The position numbers were made by a program, and so were the translations under genes. A stretch of 13,167 bases of DNA from an uncultured Clostridia bacterium. GTDB taxonomy: Bacteria > Bacillota > Clostridia > Oscillospirales > Acutalibacteraceae. Positions 6,416-13,167 of the stretch are shown in pieces. The DNA lies in assembly GCA_946186535.1 (NCBI GenBank), contig CAMHNT010000037.1, positions 1 to 13,167 of the forward strand, given 5' to 3'. Numbering within the stretch: position 1 is the stretch's first letter; each line of letters opens with the position of its first letter. Under the pieces are notes generated by a model. The model was not told the DNA's origin and made no database searches. It saw nothing but the letters and a program-made list of their open reading frames with translations.

Positions 6416-7029
6416 AAAGCATGTGTGGAAAAATCCTGCGAAAATGTGTTGACAGCATGATCCTGCCCTACTATTTTCTTCTTAAGCTCCGCTTGCAGCA
6501 TTTTTGCCGCCAAGGTGAGCAAATGTATTCCGTCCTTTGAGCTGTCCGCAGAATCTATAAAATCGGAAATATCAAATGTGACGTCGTCATCGTCGGATAG
6601 TTCGCCGTTTGATTCCTTATCCACGGCATACTTTTCCGTAAGAGCTTTTATCGCAGGAGTAGGGTTACTAAATATCTGCCTTAACATATAGCTTGCGTGG
6701 AGCATAGAGCCGCCTCCGTACAGCTCCTGTTCGTATGCCTGCTTTTCCAGCCTATAATACGTTTCACAGTCGTCATAGCTATCGATATTCAAAGTGAAAT
6801 TTTTGTATATCTCTTTCAGACGAGCTTTGCTTTCTCCGAACAACGTGAATATCTGTCCGAACTCATCTTCGGAGATATCCGATTCGATTTCACGGTCGAT
6901 ACATTCCTTTATCGCTGCGGCGACAAGCTTTTCGCAGGTCATATGTTTGTTGTCCGTGTTAAAAATGCTGTACACCAAACCTCTAAGGCATGTCATAGAC
7001 CAGCCGTATATTATCATTTCGCTGCTCAT
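6397..7029 (-). CDS. N-terminal part of the Clp/FtsH-like protease, ending at a frameshift
   Basis: Of 210 residues, the first 170 or so are an N-terminal region that I do not recognise. Residues 178-196 (LQAELKKKIVGQDHAVNTF) are the start of a Clp-type AAA domain, the segment that precedes Walker A in ClpB/ClpX-like proteins. After about residue 197 the frame reads nonsense (STHAFWSCRA) and stops. The other frame reads GFFHTCFLELSGIRSRRP and leads straight into GSPGVGKT. A one-base loss around 6425-6445, for example in a G run of CAG-GGA, explains it. The ATG at 7029 overlaps the stop of the upstream gene (ATGA) and has GAGGAG about 9 bases upstream, so the two are translationally coupled. 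Confidence 0.7.
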   Translation of the reverse strand: MSSEMIIYGWSMTCLRGLVYSIFNTDNKHMTCEKLVAAAIKECIDREIESDISEDEFGQIFTLFGESKARLKEIYKNFTLNIDSYDDCETYYRLEKQAYEQELYGGGSMLHASYMLRQIFSNPTPAIKALTEKYAVDKESNGELSDDDDVTFDISDFIDSADSSKDGIHLLTLAAKMLQAELKKKIVGQDHAVNTFSQDFSTHAFWSCRA

Positions 7030-9635
7030 AAAAATACACTCCTCATTTCATTCAAATCTGATTTTGTACGCTCGTCAACCGCACCCGGATACATATCTGC
7101 AAGCTCGCAAAGCGAGGACACTGCCCTGTTTACAAGCACGTTCCTATACTCCGCCGTGAAAATAATTCTTTTGAGCGTACCCGTCAGACGCTCAAACCCT
7201 GGCAGCGATGATTTCTCCATACTCTTAAAGGCTTCGCTTTTTGCGTCATCGATATAAGTCAGACAATGAACCAGACTGCGTTCGCATCGATTCTCCTTGA
7301 ACGGAGAGTCAAAACAGAGCTTTGACATCATGCTGCGGTAATGCATCTCGTCCTCGGCGGATACATCAAGCGCAGCGGAGCCTATCTTATTGCAAGCTTT
7401 TTCGCACAAAGAGCATGCCGTTTCCCACATATCTCCGAATATTCCCAAGCTTACGGTATCAGCCGCACCGATGAGTTCTTCCGGTTTTGCGTTGCAATCT
7501 TTTGCCGTGATTTCATCAAGGTATTTTTGCAGATATTCGTTGTCAGCCGATGATCCGTTCCCTTCCCGAACAGCATAGGCGTATGCCGCACTAAGCAGCA
7601 GATGACGGTATATCGGCTTGCTTTTCTGGTCGAAGCAGTAGTATTCCCACTTGCTCTCTTTTTTCTTGAAAAGCTCGTACATTTCCAACGCTTCATTATA
7701 TAAGGTCATGCGGATATCGGAATAATCGTCAGTCAAACTTTCTGCTTTATCGACTATAAATGAGATAACGTCGCAAGTCAAATCGACAGCAAGCTCCATC
7801 TGATTTTCCAGATTCTCCTCATAATCATATTCGGCGTCCTCCAAGAACACCTTGAAAGCTTTTCGGCATATTTCCGCAGCGGTTCCGACGCCCTCCTTAC
7901 CGTGACAAAGCAGACATATATCCGCCGCACTTTTATAGCTGTCCAACATATGTTCATAGTCGCTGCAGGTCATGTCGGATTCTTCAAGAAACGCCGTAAT
8001 ATTTTCAATTAAGTTTATCACAATATCTTTAGATGAGCCGTCTGATTTCTTTGACTCTTCGGAGGTTATCTCGCCGCCGCTGCGCACAAACAGAAATCCG
8101 TGTAAGCTCCTCAGGTAAAGCGCCGCCCAAATTGCCGTGGCTTCATGGTCGCCTCTGCTCGTTTCGATGCCACGCTCGGCATAAAACATACCGCTCAGAT
8201 ACCGTTCATCCGCTCCGACATATTCACCGCTGCTTTCGCAGGCTTTGCCCGTTTTCAGGCAGCAGCTTACAAACTCGTCATGCAGCTGTACATAGCCCGA
8301 TTCATTTGCCGCTTTATACGTCAGAAAGCTCTTCTCATAAAGCAGAACGGACTTTGTTTTTTTTCCGACTTTTTCATAATATACGGCGGCTTTGTAAAGA
8401 TATTCCGCAAACGCAGCAAGCTCAGCCGGACTTTCAGAATTGCAGCTGCGCTGTTCGACCGACCGTCCCTCAGCCGACAGCTTCTCCGCAAATTCCTCCA
8501 GATTCGCTATGCTTCGGTTCAGTTCAAAGCTTATTGGGTTGAAGGATGCGCCGCCCCTCACTACGTATGCAATATACATCACTCTTTCGAGAAGAAGAGT
8601 CTGCATTGCGTATTCATACGTTACCGGTGAAGAATATGCACTTAAGGTTACATAGACAAGTCTTTCAACAAGCCTTTGATTCTCCTTATTGTCACAATAA
8701 TTAATATCATCTATAAAGTCTTTCGGACGGTTTTTCAGCCATTCGTCGGCTGTTTCGCTGCACAGAAAAGCTGCCCTCTCAGTATTCTCATCAGTACCGA
8801 GTCTTCTGTATATATCCGACTTTTCCGCCTTGTTAAGAAGAATCCTTAAGATATCCGTTTTGCCGCTGAAAAGTATTTGATACTCGCTTTCATAGCAGTC
8901 AAGCGTCTTGAGAAGGCTGTTTTTTCCCCCGTGAGCGGCGTAACACTCGCCGAGCCTTCTGTAAACTTCCGAATCTTTCTTTGCGGCGGCACTCAGGAAT
9001 ACCTTCTGTTCCATTCTCTTGTTCAGACTGCCGTTAAGCCGTACCAGTATCAGCATGCCCTCAAACGCCGACTCAGGGCTTTCATCCAAATAACATTCGG
9101 CGAATAGCTGCGAGGCTTTCCTTACTTTCTCCAAATAAAATTCCGCTCGTGAGCCGCCTGCTTCATGCCACTTTGACACAACCTTTTCCGCAAGCTTCAG
9201 TATCGCCGTTCTTTTATCTCTGTCATTGGTACGGGCATATCTTCTCATGCAAAGCGCAAGAGCCTCTTCATAATTCTGACCCGCTCTTTCGGAGAGCAAA
9301 TGCACACTGCATGATGAGTACAGATCACCGATTCGGAGATGAAGGTCAATAAGCACATTTTCGTTTTCCTCGGTCATGTTGAATGCGTACCGTTCGTTAT
9401 ATATGTACAACGCGCTATTGATAAGCTCAACGGCAGCGTCCGCATTGTTGTTTTCATCCGTAAAGATATACTGTTCGGCAAGGGATATGCACAGCTTATA
9501 ATAATCCTCGGGATAAGGCATATCCTCTTCACGGTGAGCTTTTTCCACTTGAGTGCAGGCTGCTTCAAGAAGCTCGGTATATTCCGCCTGATTCTTCTTT
9601 TTCTGCAAACGAAGCGAGTTGCACAGCTTAACCAT
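7026..9635 (-). CDS. Long alpha-helical repeat (TPR-like) protein; C-terminal part of the STAND gene
   Basis: The 869 residues are helical throughout, with many TPR-like pairs such as RLGECYAAHGGKNSLLKTLD and AAVYYEKVGKKTKSVLLYEK. No catalytic motif is visible. The ATG at 9635 is probably not the natural start. It has no ribosome binding site, and the same frame stays open upstream to 9770 with sensible helical sequence (KISDAYRERIYYIRN), immediately after the TAG that ends the upstream ATPase gene. The two frames are in register, so this is most simply the C-terminal superhelix of one 1,669-residue STAND protein, used for ligand sensing or oligomer control. If it is expressed separately it would need an unusual start. 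The 3' end overlaps the next gene by 4 bases (ATGA). Confidence 0.65.
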   Translation of the reverse strand: MVKLCNSLRLQKKKNQAEYTELLEAACTQVEKAHREEDMPYPEDYYKLCISLAEQYIFTDENNNADAAVELINSALYIYNERYAFNMTEENENVLIDLHLRIGDLYSSCSVHLLSERAGQNYEEALALCMRRYARTNDRDKRTAILKLAEKVVSKWHEAGGSRAEFYLEKVRKASQLFAECYLDESPESAFEGMLILVRLNGSLNKRMEQKVFLSAAAKKDSEVYRRLGECYAAHGGKNSLLKTLDCYESEYQILFSGKTDILRILLNKAEKSDIYRRLGTDENTERAAFLCSETADEWLKNRPKDFIDDINYCDNKENQRLVERLVYVTLSAYSSPVTYEYAMQTLLLERVMYIAYVVRGGASFNPISFELNRSIANLEEFAEKLSAEGRSVEQRSCNSESPAELAAFAEYLYKAAVYYEKVGKKTKSVLLYEKSFLTYKAANESGYVQLHDEFVSCCLKTGKACESSGEYVGADERYLSGMFYAERGIETSRGDHEATAIWAALYLRSLHGFLFVRSGGEITSEESKKSDGSSKDIVINLIENITAFLEESDMTCSDYEHMLDSYKSAADICLLCHGKEGVGTAAEICRKAFKVFLEDAEYDYEENLENQMELAVDLTCDVISFIVDKAESLTDDYSDIRMTLYNEALEMYELFKKKESKWEYYCFDQKSKPIYRHLLLSAAYAYAVREGNGSSADNEYLQKYLDEITAKDCNAKPEELIGAADTVSLGIFGDMWETACSLCEKACNKIGSAALDVSAEDEMHYRSMMSKLCFDSPFKENRCERSLVHCLTYIDDAKSEAFKSMEKSSLPGFERLTGTLKRIIFTAEYRNVLVNRAVSSLCELADMYPGAVDERTKSDLNEMRSVFL

Positions 9636-9770
9636 ATCTTCGGCAAGAGCCGAGTCGTACCCTTTAGAGCCTTCTCTTCGGTCGAAGTAGTTTCTAATAT
9701 AGTAAATACGCTCACGGTATGCGTCAGATATCTTTCGTAAAGTATCCTGCCTATCATCAGGATATAAACT

Positions 9771-12035
9771 CTACTCATTCCAATACGCAGCAATCATCTG
9801 TTCGTAGACATTCAGAAGGGAGTCCATAAGCTCGGGCGTACGAACGAAATTTTGAAACAGCCTTTTGTATACCGGAATGATTTTCTCCGTCTTAGCAAAA
9901 CCGCTGCCATACATTCCCGAAGTAAGTTTGGATTCCTTTTCATATACTCTTATAAGCTCCATCCCGTCAAGAACATTTCCGTAATTGTTTTGGAGCTTCT
10001 CCCAAATATGTATGCTTTTACCGTAATAATAAAGAAATTCGGTTTCCAGTTCGCAGTCGTCCTCCAAGTCGGAAAAAACGCTTTCCTCACGCAGGCTGTC
10101 GGATTTTTTCCATATTTCGAAATAGATGTCGCCCAGCAATTCGCAGGTATCGGCAAGACGTCTCTGAATATCTTGGGAATCGTTCGATTCTTTTTCAAGC
10201 GAATTTTCAAATTTCATGCACAGAAGAGCGTCATTCAGAGATTTTTTAAGCTCCTCCGCCGAAAGCTCTGTCGAATTAAGCTGTACGACGATACGTTTTT
10301 TCTTCACAATCATAAGCCTGTTCTGCACTTCCGTACTGTGCTGCTTTTCGTAAAGCCGTGTGAGGATACGCTCGCTTTTTTCAAACAATTCCGCTGCCCG
10401 AACAAAATTGCTTTTGTCTTGCTTTGCAAGCTTTAACAATACCTCGCCAAGCCTGAGACAGTTTTCCGCCAACGCAGCTTCGCATACCTCAAAAGGATTT
10501 CTTTTTTCAAGGCGCTCAGCATAATGCGCCGATATTTCCAGTATTGAGGCAAGCGTTCTCAGAAACTCGGGGGATTCAACGTTGTTTGACGAAAGCTCTC
10601 GGAACAGCTCATTGTCTGCAAAGCCGAAAAGCAGGCATAAATTCTCGGCGCTGTCCGACCGATATGCCTCTTCAAAAAGCTCGCCAAGCCAATCGCATCC
10701 ATCGATCGTGCACTTATCGAAAAAAATATGCGCCGCCGCTTTAAGCTTTCCTTTATCGCTGTGATTTGCTGCAATATATTGTGAGACAAATAGATAATTT
10801 TCGGAGTTGATCGCATGATATATTATATCTCCGCTGTCGTTAAGCCCTTTGCTCTCTCTTTCTTTCAAATACTCAAAAAGCTCTCCGTGTATATCCCTCG
10901 GGTCACCGCACAGCTTCATAAATCCGGAGCTTATGCTGCTGTGGTGAAAATCATACCGGCCGTCGGAGCGTATCATAAATAAACCATTTGTGAAGTTTAT
11001 AAGCCTGACAAAATCCAACTCCTGCCAATCTTCTCCGATCAGATCAGCCAGTTCGTCTTTTCTCATACCTCTGCGGGATACCGCAATATACTTTCCCAAC
11101 TGCATTACGATGTTGTTTCCGATAAGCTTTCCTATACTCGTCAGCAATTCGACCGCCATTTCGTCGGGATCATCGGGGCAGTTATCAAGTATCTGAGACA
11201 TTCTTTCGAGAAGCCGTGATTTATAGTCGCCGCTTCCCTCGCACAAGAGGTAATCCTCCCTGTTCATAAGATTAAGCCGCTGTGCCGCAAGGCGAAGATA
11301 AAGCGGATTTCCGGAGGAGCTGCGTTCCTTGAGCTTAGATTTAAGCTCCTTCGGAATCTCCTTGCTGATCTCACGGAAAACGCTTTCAATCAGAACGTCC
11401 TTTTCACCGCCGCTGATATTCGGTAGCACGAACGACTTGTACAGCGATGTTTTTATTTCCGAAGTGCAGGTAATGACAAAATGTATATTTTTCGCAAGAT
11501 AGGTAGGAATAAACATCAGTTTGTCTCTGACGCTGTCGGCAGTCAGCTGATCTATGGCGTCTATCATAACGGCAAGCTTTTTGTCGATATGGCTGTAGAA
11601 GAAGCACAGTATATCGAGCCTTTTACAAAGCTGTAAAATATCTTCCTGCTCTTCGCCGTCCTCGCTGTGAGTAAACCCCATCTCACTTTCAAGACGATAA
11701 TTAATATGTTTCACAATTTCAAGAGCCGTGTCCGTTTTTCTTGTAAGACCGGATTCAAGCATAAACACATTCCAGCCCTTTTCGTCACGCAAACGCTTGG
11801 CTGCGGCGGCAATCAGTGTGCTTTTTCCCGAACCTCGTTCACCCTTGATTATCGTAACCATTTGCTCTTCTGCATGAGTCAGAAGCTTATCGCAAAGCTC
11901 CTTTCGCACGCAGAAGTTCATTTCCTTCGCAGCAAAATGCTCCTCGTGTATCATCAGCTCCTTACGGCGATCATCAAGCCCTTCGTACTTGCGGAAGTCA
12001 CTTTCAAGTTCTTTTTCGAGATCCTCTTTAAGCAT
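9771..12035 (-). CDS. STAND/NACHT-type ATPase (N-terminal part), stopped by an in-frame TAG
   Basis: Walker A GERGSGKST (65-73), Walker B LAVMIDAID (154-162) and a sensor-1 strand FVITCTS (186-192) define a P-loop NTPase resembling NACHT/STAND proteins of the TEP1/NPHP3 kind. A winged-helix-like region follows at about 285-375 (GMRKDELADLI, INFTNGLFMI). From about 400 to the end there are helical repeats. STAND proteins are switch ATPases that oligomerise on sensing a trigger. Only about 60 residues precede Walker A, with no effector domain, so the output may come from operon partners such as the protease. The ATG at 12035 lies 14 bases after the upstream stop and lacks a Shine-Dalgarno. The same frame is open a little further upstream (ADSGCIEKFAL). 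The TAG at 9771-9773 is followed in frame by 45 coding-like codons and the TPR region. Confidence 0.7.
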   Translation of the reverse strand: MLKEDLEKELESDFRKYEGLDDRRKELMIHEEHFAAKEMNFCVRKELCDKLLTHAEEQMVTIIKGERGSGKSTLIAAAAKRLRDEKGWNVFMLESGLTRKTDTALEIVKHINYRLESEMGFTHSEDGEEQEDILQLCKRLDILCFFYSHIDKKLAVMIDAIDQLTADSVRDKLMFIPTYLAKNIHFVITCTSEIKTSLYKSFVLPNISGGEKDVLIESVFREISKEIPKELKSKLKERSSSGNPLYLRLAAQRLNLMNREDYLLCEGSGDYKSRLLERMSQILDNCPDDPDEMAVELLTSIGKLIGNNIVMQLGKYIAVSRRGMRKDELADLIGEDWQELDFVRLINFTNGLFMIRSDGRYDFHHSSISSGFMKLCGDPRDIHGELFEYLKERESKGLNDSGDIIYHAINSENYLFVSQYIAANHSDKGKLKAAAHIFFDKCTIDGCDWLGELFEEAYRSDSAENLCLLFGFADNELFRELSSNNVESPEFLRTLASILEISAHYAERLEKRNPFEVCEAALAENCLRLGEVLLKLAKQDKSNFVRAAELFEKSERILTRLYEKQHSTEVQNRLMIVKKKRIVVQLNSTELSAEELKKSLNDALLCMKFENSLEKESNDSQDIQRRLADTCELLGDIYFEIWKKSDSLREESVFSDLEDDCELETEFLYYYGKSIHIWEKLQNNYGNVLDGMELIRVYEKESKLTSGMYGSGFAKTEKIIPVYKRLFQNFVRTPELMDSLLNVYEQMIAAYWNE

Positions 12036-12049
12036 AAGCGCAAATTTTT

Positions 12050-12865
12050 CTATACAGCCGCTGTCGGCTTCTCCGTCCCTGAAAACGGATCCTCAAGGTA
12101 TGGAAAATTATCGCTTTCGGAAAACGAGTGTGTACTTTTAAGAATATCAACAGGAGAACATTCGTCAAAATATTTCCGTACAAGAAGCTGCTCCTTTGAC
12201 ACAAGATAAGCGTCAACGTTATCCGTATGAATATCCTGAAAACGGATAATATCATTATCGAGGAAAGCCGTTATATGAATACTGCTGTCATTCCCTGCTC
12301 TGTCACTGATTCTATACAGTGTATCAAGATTGCCGTACTTTGTTCCGGGCAGAAGTACAATATTATATTCCGTATCCTTTTTCAATCTGCTCAGCTTGTC
12401 CGCCTTTTCGATCGAACAGATATTGTACAGGTCGTTATCATTTTCAAGCTGCTCTGTAGGTATGTATACAATATAAGGGTTCTTGATTTTGGTTCTTATG
12501 TCCGAAATAAGCAGCTCGGCAGCTTTGCTCTTTCCTACAATAATATACTGCTTTTTACTGAAGCTTCCTTTAAATTTCAGCTTAAGCTGAGAAAGAACTC
12601 TTCCGAAAAATGCAACCACCACAAACTGAACGGTAAGCAATGAAGCTATAAAAATTATCGCCCAAAGCTGAGCCTGAAAGCTCTCCGACATTTGATCCGC
12701 CCAACCGATATCACCGTTAAAGGTAATGTACTGTACAGACATAAACAAGCTCTTTCCGATAATATTCATTATCTCCGAAAGACCTTTTGACTCAGAAAGA
12801 AAAGCTCTTGTAAAGCATTGTGCAGCCAGCACAAATATATAATTATATCCTATTCGTATACCCAT
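12050..12865 (-). CDS. Membrane protein with TrkA-N/RCK-like domain (ion-channel-like), main part
   Basis: This 271-residue frame starts at an ATG without a ribosome binding site; the natural start is at 12932 in another frame. It has a hydrophobic segment at the N-terminus (YNYIFVLAAQ), a pore-loop-like stretch (LFMSVQYITFNGDIGW) and a clear membrane helix (LWAIIFIASLLTVQFVVVAF). After this comes a Rossmann-like domain beginning KKQYIIVGKSKAAELLI, resembling TrkA-N/RCK modules of ligand-gated potassium or CASTOR-type channels. The usual GxGxxG loop is degenerate (VGKSKAAE), so nucleotide binding is doubtful. It ends with TAG at 12050-12052 after PFSGTEKPTAAV. RCK channels often carry a second RCK domain, so it may also be truncated at the C-terminus. 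As the first gene of the operon it would sit in the membrane and could be the sensor or effector. Confidence 0.55.
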   Translation of the reverse strand: MGIRIGYNYIFVLAAQCFTRAFLSESKGLSEIMNIIGKSLFMSVQYITFNGDIGWADQMSESFQAQLWAIIFIASLLTVQFVVVAFFGRVLSQLKLKFKGSFSKKQYIIVGKSKAAELLISDIRTKIKNPYIVYIPTEQLENDNDLYNICSIEKADKLSRLKKDTEYNIVLLPGTKYGNLDTLYRISDRAGNDSSIHITAFLDNDIIRFQDIHTDNVDAYLVSKEQLLVRKYFDECSPVDILKSTHSFSESDNFPYLEDPFSGTEKPTAAV

Positions 12866-12932
12866 TTTTAGGCTTCTTATGGGTAATCAGTATCAACAGC
12901 AGAAGCAAAGAAAAATACAACAGTAAAAGCAT
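12843..12932 (-). pseudogene. 5' end of the channel-like gene, before a frameshift
   Basis: An ATG at 12932 has AAAGGAG (12940-12946) 7 bases upstream and a promoter beyond. It reads MLLLLYFSLLLLLILITHKK, an N-terminal membrane helix, and stops after 29 residues. The frame carrying the rest of the protein (12865 down to 12050) is offset by one base. Reading the run of five A on the minus strand (12865-12869) as four gives a continuous protein of about 293 residues, in which HKKPK runs into MGIRIGYNYIF. The lesion is therefore one extra base in a homopolymer. Confidence 0.65.
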
Positions 12933-12970
12933 ATCAGATCTCCTTTGAATTATCATATTATATTGTATAA

Positions 12971-12999
12971 ATTGTATCATAATCCGATAGCTCCTGCAA
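12971..12999 (-). promoter_or_regulatory. Promoter of the minus-strand operon
   Basis: On the minus strand, TTGCAG (12994-12999) and TACAAT (12971-12976) are 17 bases apart, with a start expected near 12964 and a leader of about 30 nt to the ATG at 12932. A second A/T-rich -10-like TATAAT lies just downstream. This is the only good promoter seen upstream of the channel-like gene. Tight spacing and overlaps suggest that all later genes down to about 2200 depend on it. Confidence 0.6.
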
Positions 13000-13048
13000 G
13001 GCTTTATGTATTTTTTTCGATTTGTTTAAAGATATTCCTGTCTGTACA

Positions 13049-13167
13049 TTTTAAGGCAACATCGCACAAAGACCGCCTGACGGTACCCCAAGGGCACTTT
13101 CTTCGGGCGTCTTATTAACTCTGCCGAAAAATCTGACTACGCATCTTCAGCACAATCTTTGTGCGGT
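13049..13167. repeat. MITE-like repeat, inverted relative to the copy at 1-57
   Basis: The left end starts TTTTAAGGCAACATCGCACA at 13049. The last 12 bases of the window (TCTTTGTGCGGT, 13156-13167) are the beginning of its inverted partner, matching 13061-13072 in 11 of 12 positions. The full element would be about 130 bp, finishing just past the window. It contains no ORF. The first 47 bases match 11-57 in inverted orientation with 2 differences; the interiors then diverge. Confidence 0.7.

Noticed and set aside
6397..6445. Programmed -1 frameshift site in the Clp-FtsH gene
   Set aside because: T runs exist (TTTTTC, CTTTTTG), but none gives a canonical slippery heptamer in the incoming frame upstream of the point where the frames must join. 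A simple indel is more likely.
9771..9773. Genome-wide recoding of TAG as sense
   Set aside because: TAG also ends the channel-like frame and the 11-codon ORF, while TAA and TGA end other frames as stops. Nothing else points to reassignment.
9374..9793. 139-codon minus-strand frame across the TAG junction
   Set aside because: It is in a different frame from both the ATPase and the TPR sequence, and is rich in unlikely residues. The in-register frame is clearly the coding one.

Overview
The window looks like chromosomal accessory DNA from a gut Clostridia species, most like Ruminococcus and relatives (Oscillospiraceae). That assignment is inference. It rests on AAAGGAG-type ribosome binding sites, A/T-rich spacers with sigma70/sigmaA-like promoters, many small hairpin repeats, and the look of the proteins. 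No rRNA, tRNA, CRISPR array or transposase gene was found.

Layout. Near-identical inverted copies of one small repeat sit at both edges (1-57 and 13049-13167). On the + strand, 153-1286 encodes a HipA-like kinase with a clear promoter and a strong terminator. Between 1290 and 2000 is a compact region with two copies of one minus-strand promoter. One copy drives a roughly 200-nt unit with an 11-codon ORF; the other drives a 46-aa ORF whose 5' and 3' flanks can base-pair and which faces a convincing antisense promoter.

The rest is one long minus-strand operon, promoter at 12971-12999, ending near 2200. In transcription order it holds: (1) a membrane protein with a TrkA-N/RCK-like Rossmann domain; (2) a STAND/NACHT-type ATPase with a very long helical-repeat (TPR-like) C-terminus; (3) a soluble double-AAA+ protease (Clp-type AAA, receiver-like domain, FtsH-type AAA, M41 zinc protease); and (4) a microbial PARG (macro-like) domain fused to an ADP-ribosylglycohydrolase (DraG) domain. 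An ion-channel-like sensor, a STAND switch, a protease and an ADP-ribose hydrolase together suggest an intracellular conflict, defence or stress system. That function is inferred from gene content, not demonstrated.

Every gene of this operon is broken in the sequence as given. The channel gene has a frameshift at an A5 run. The STAND-TPR gene has an in-frame TAG. The Clp-FtsH gene has a frameshift just before its first Walker A. The PARG-DraG gene is split by a 157-bp MITE with a 3-bp target duplication, whose removal restores the frame exactly, and its DraG part is cut short. The MITE and the truncation are real lesions. The point lesions could be decay, phase variation or assembly error. 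This is therefore probably a decaying copy of a system whose intact relatives should be sought elsewhere.
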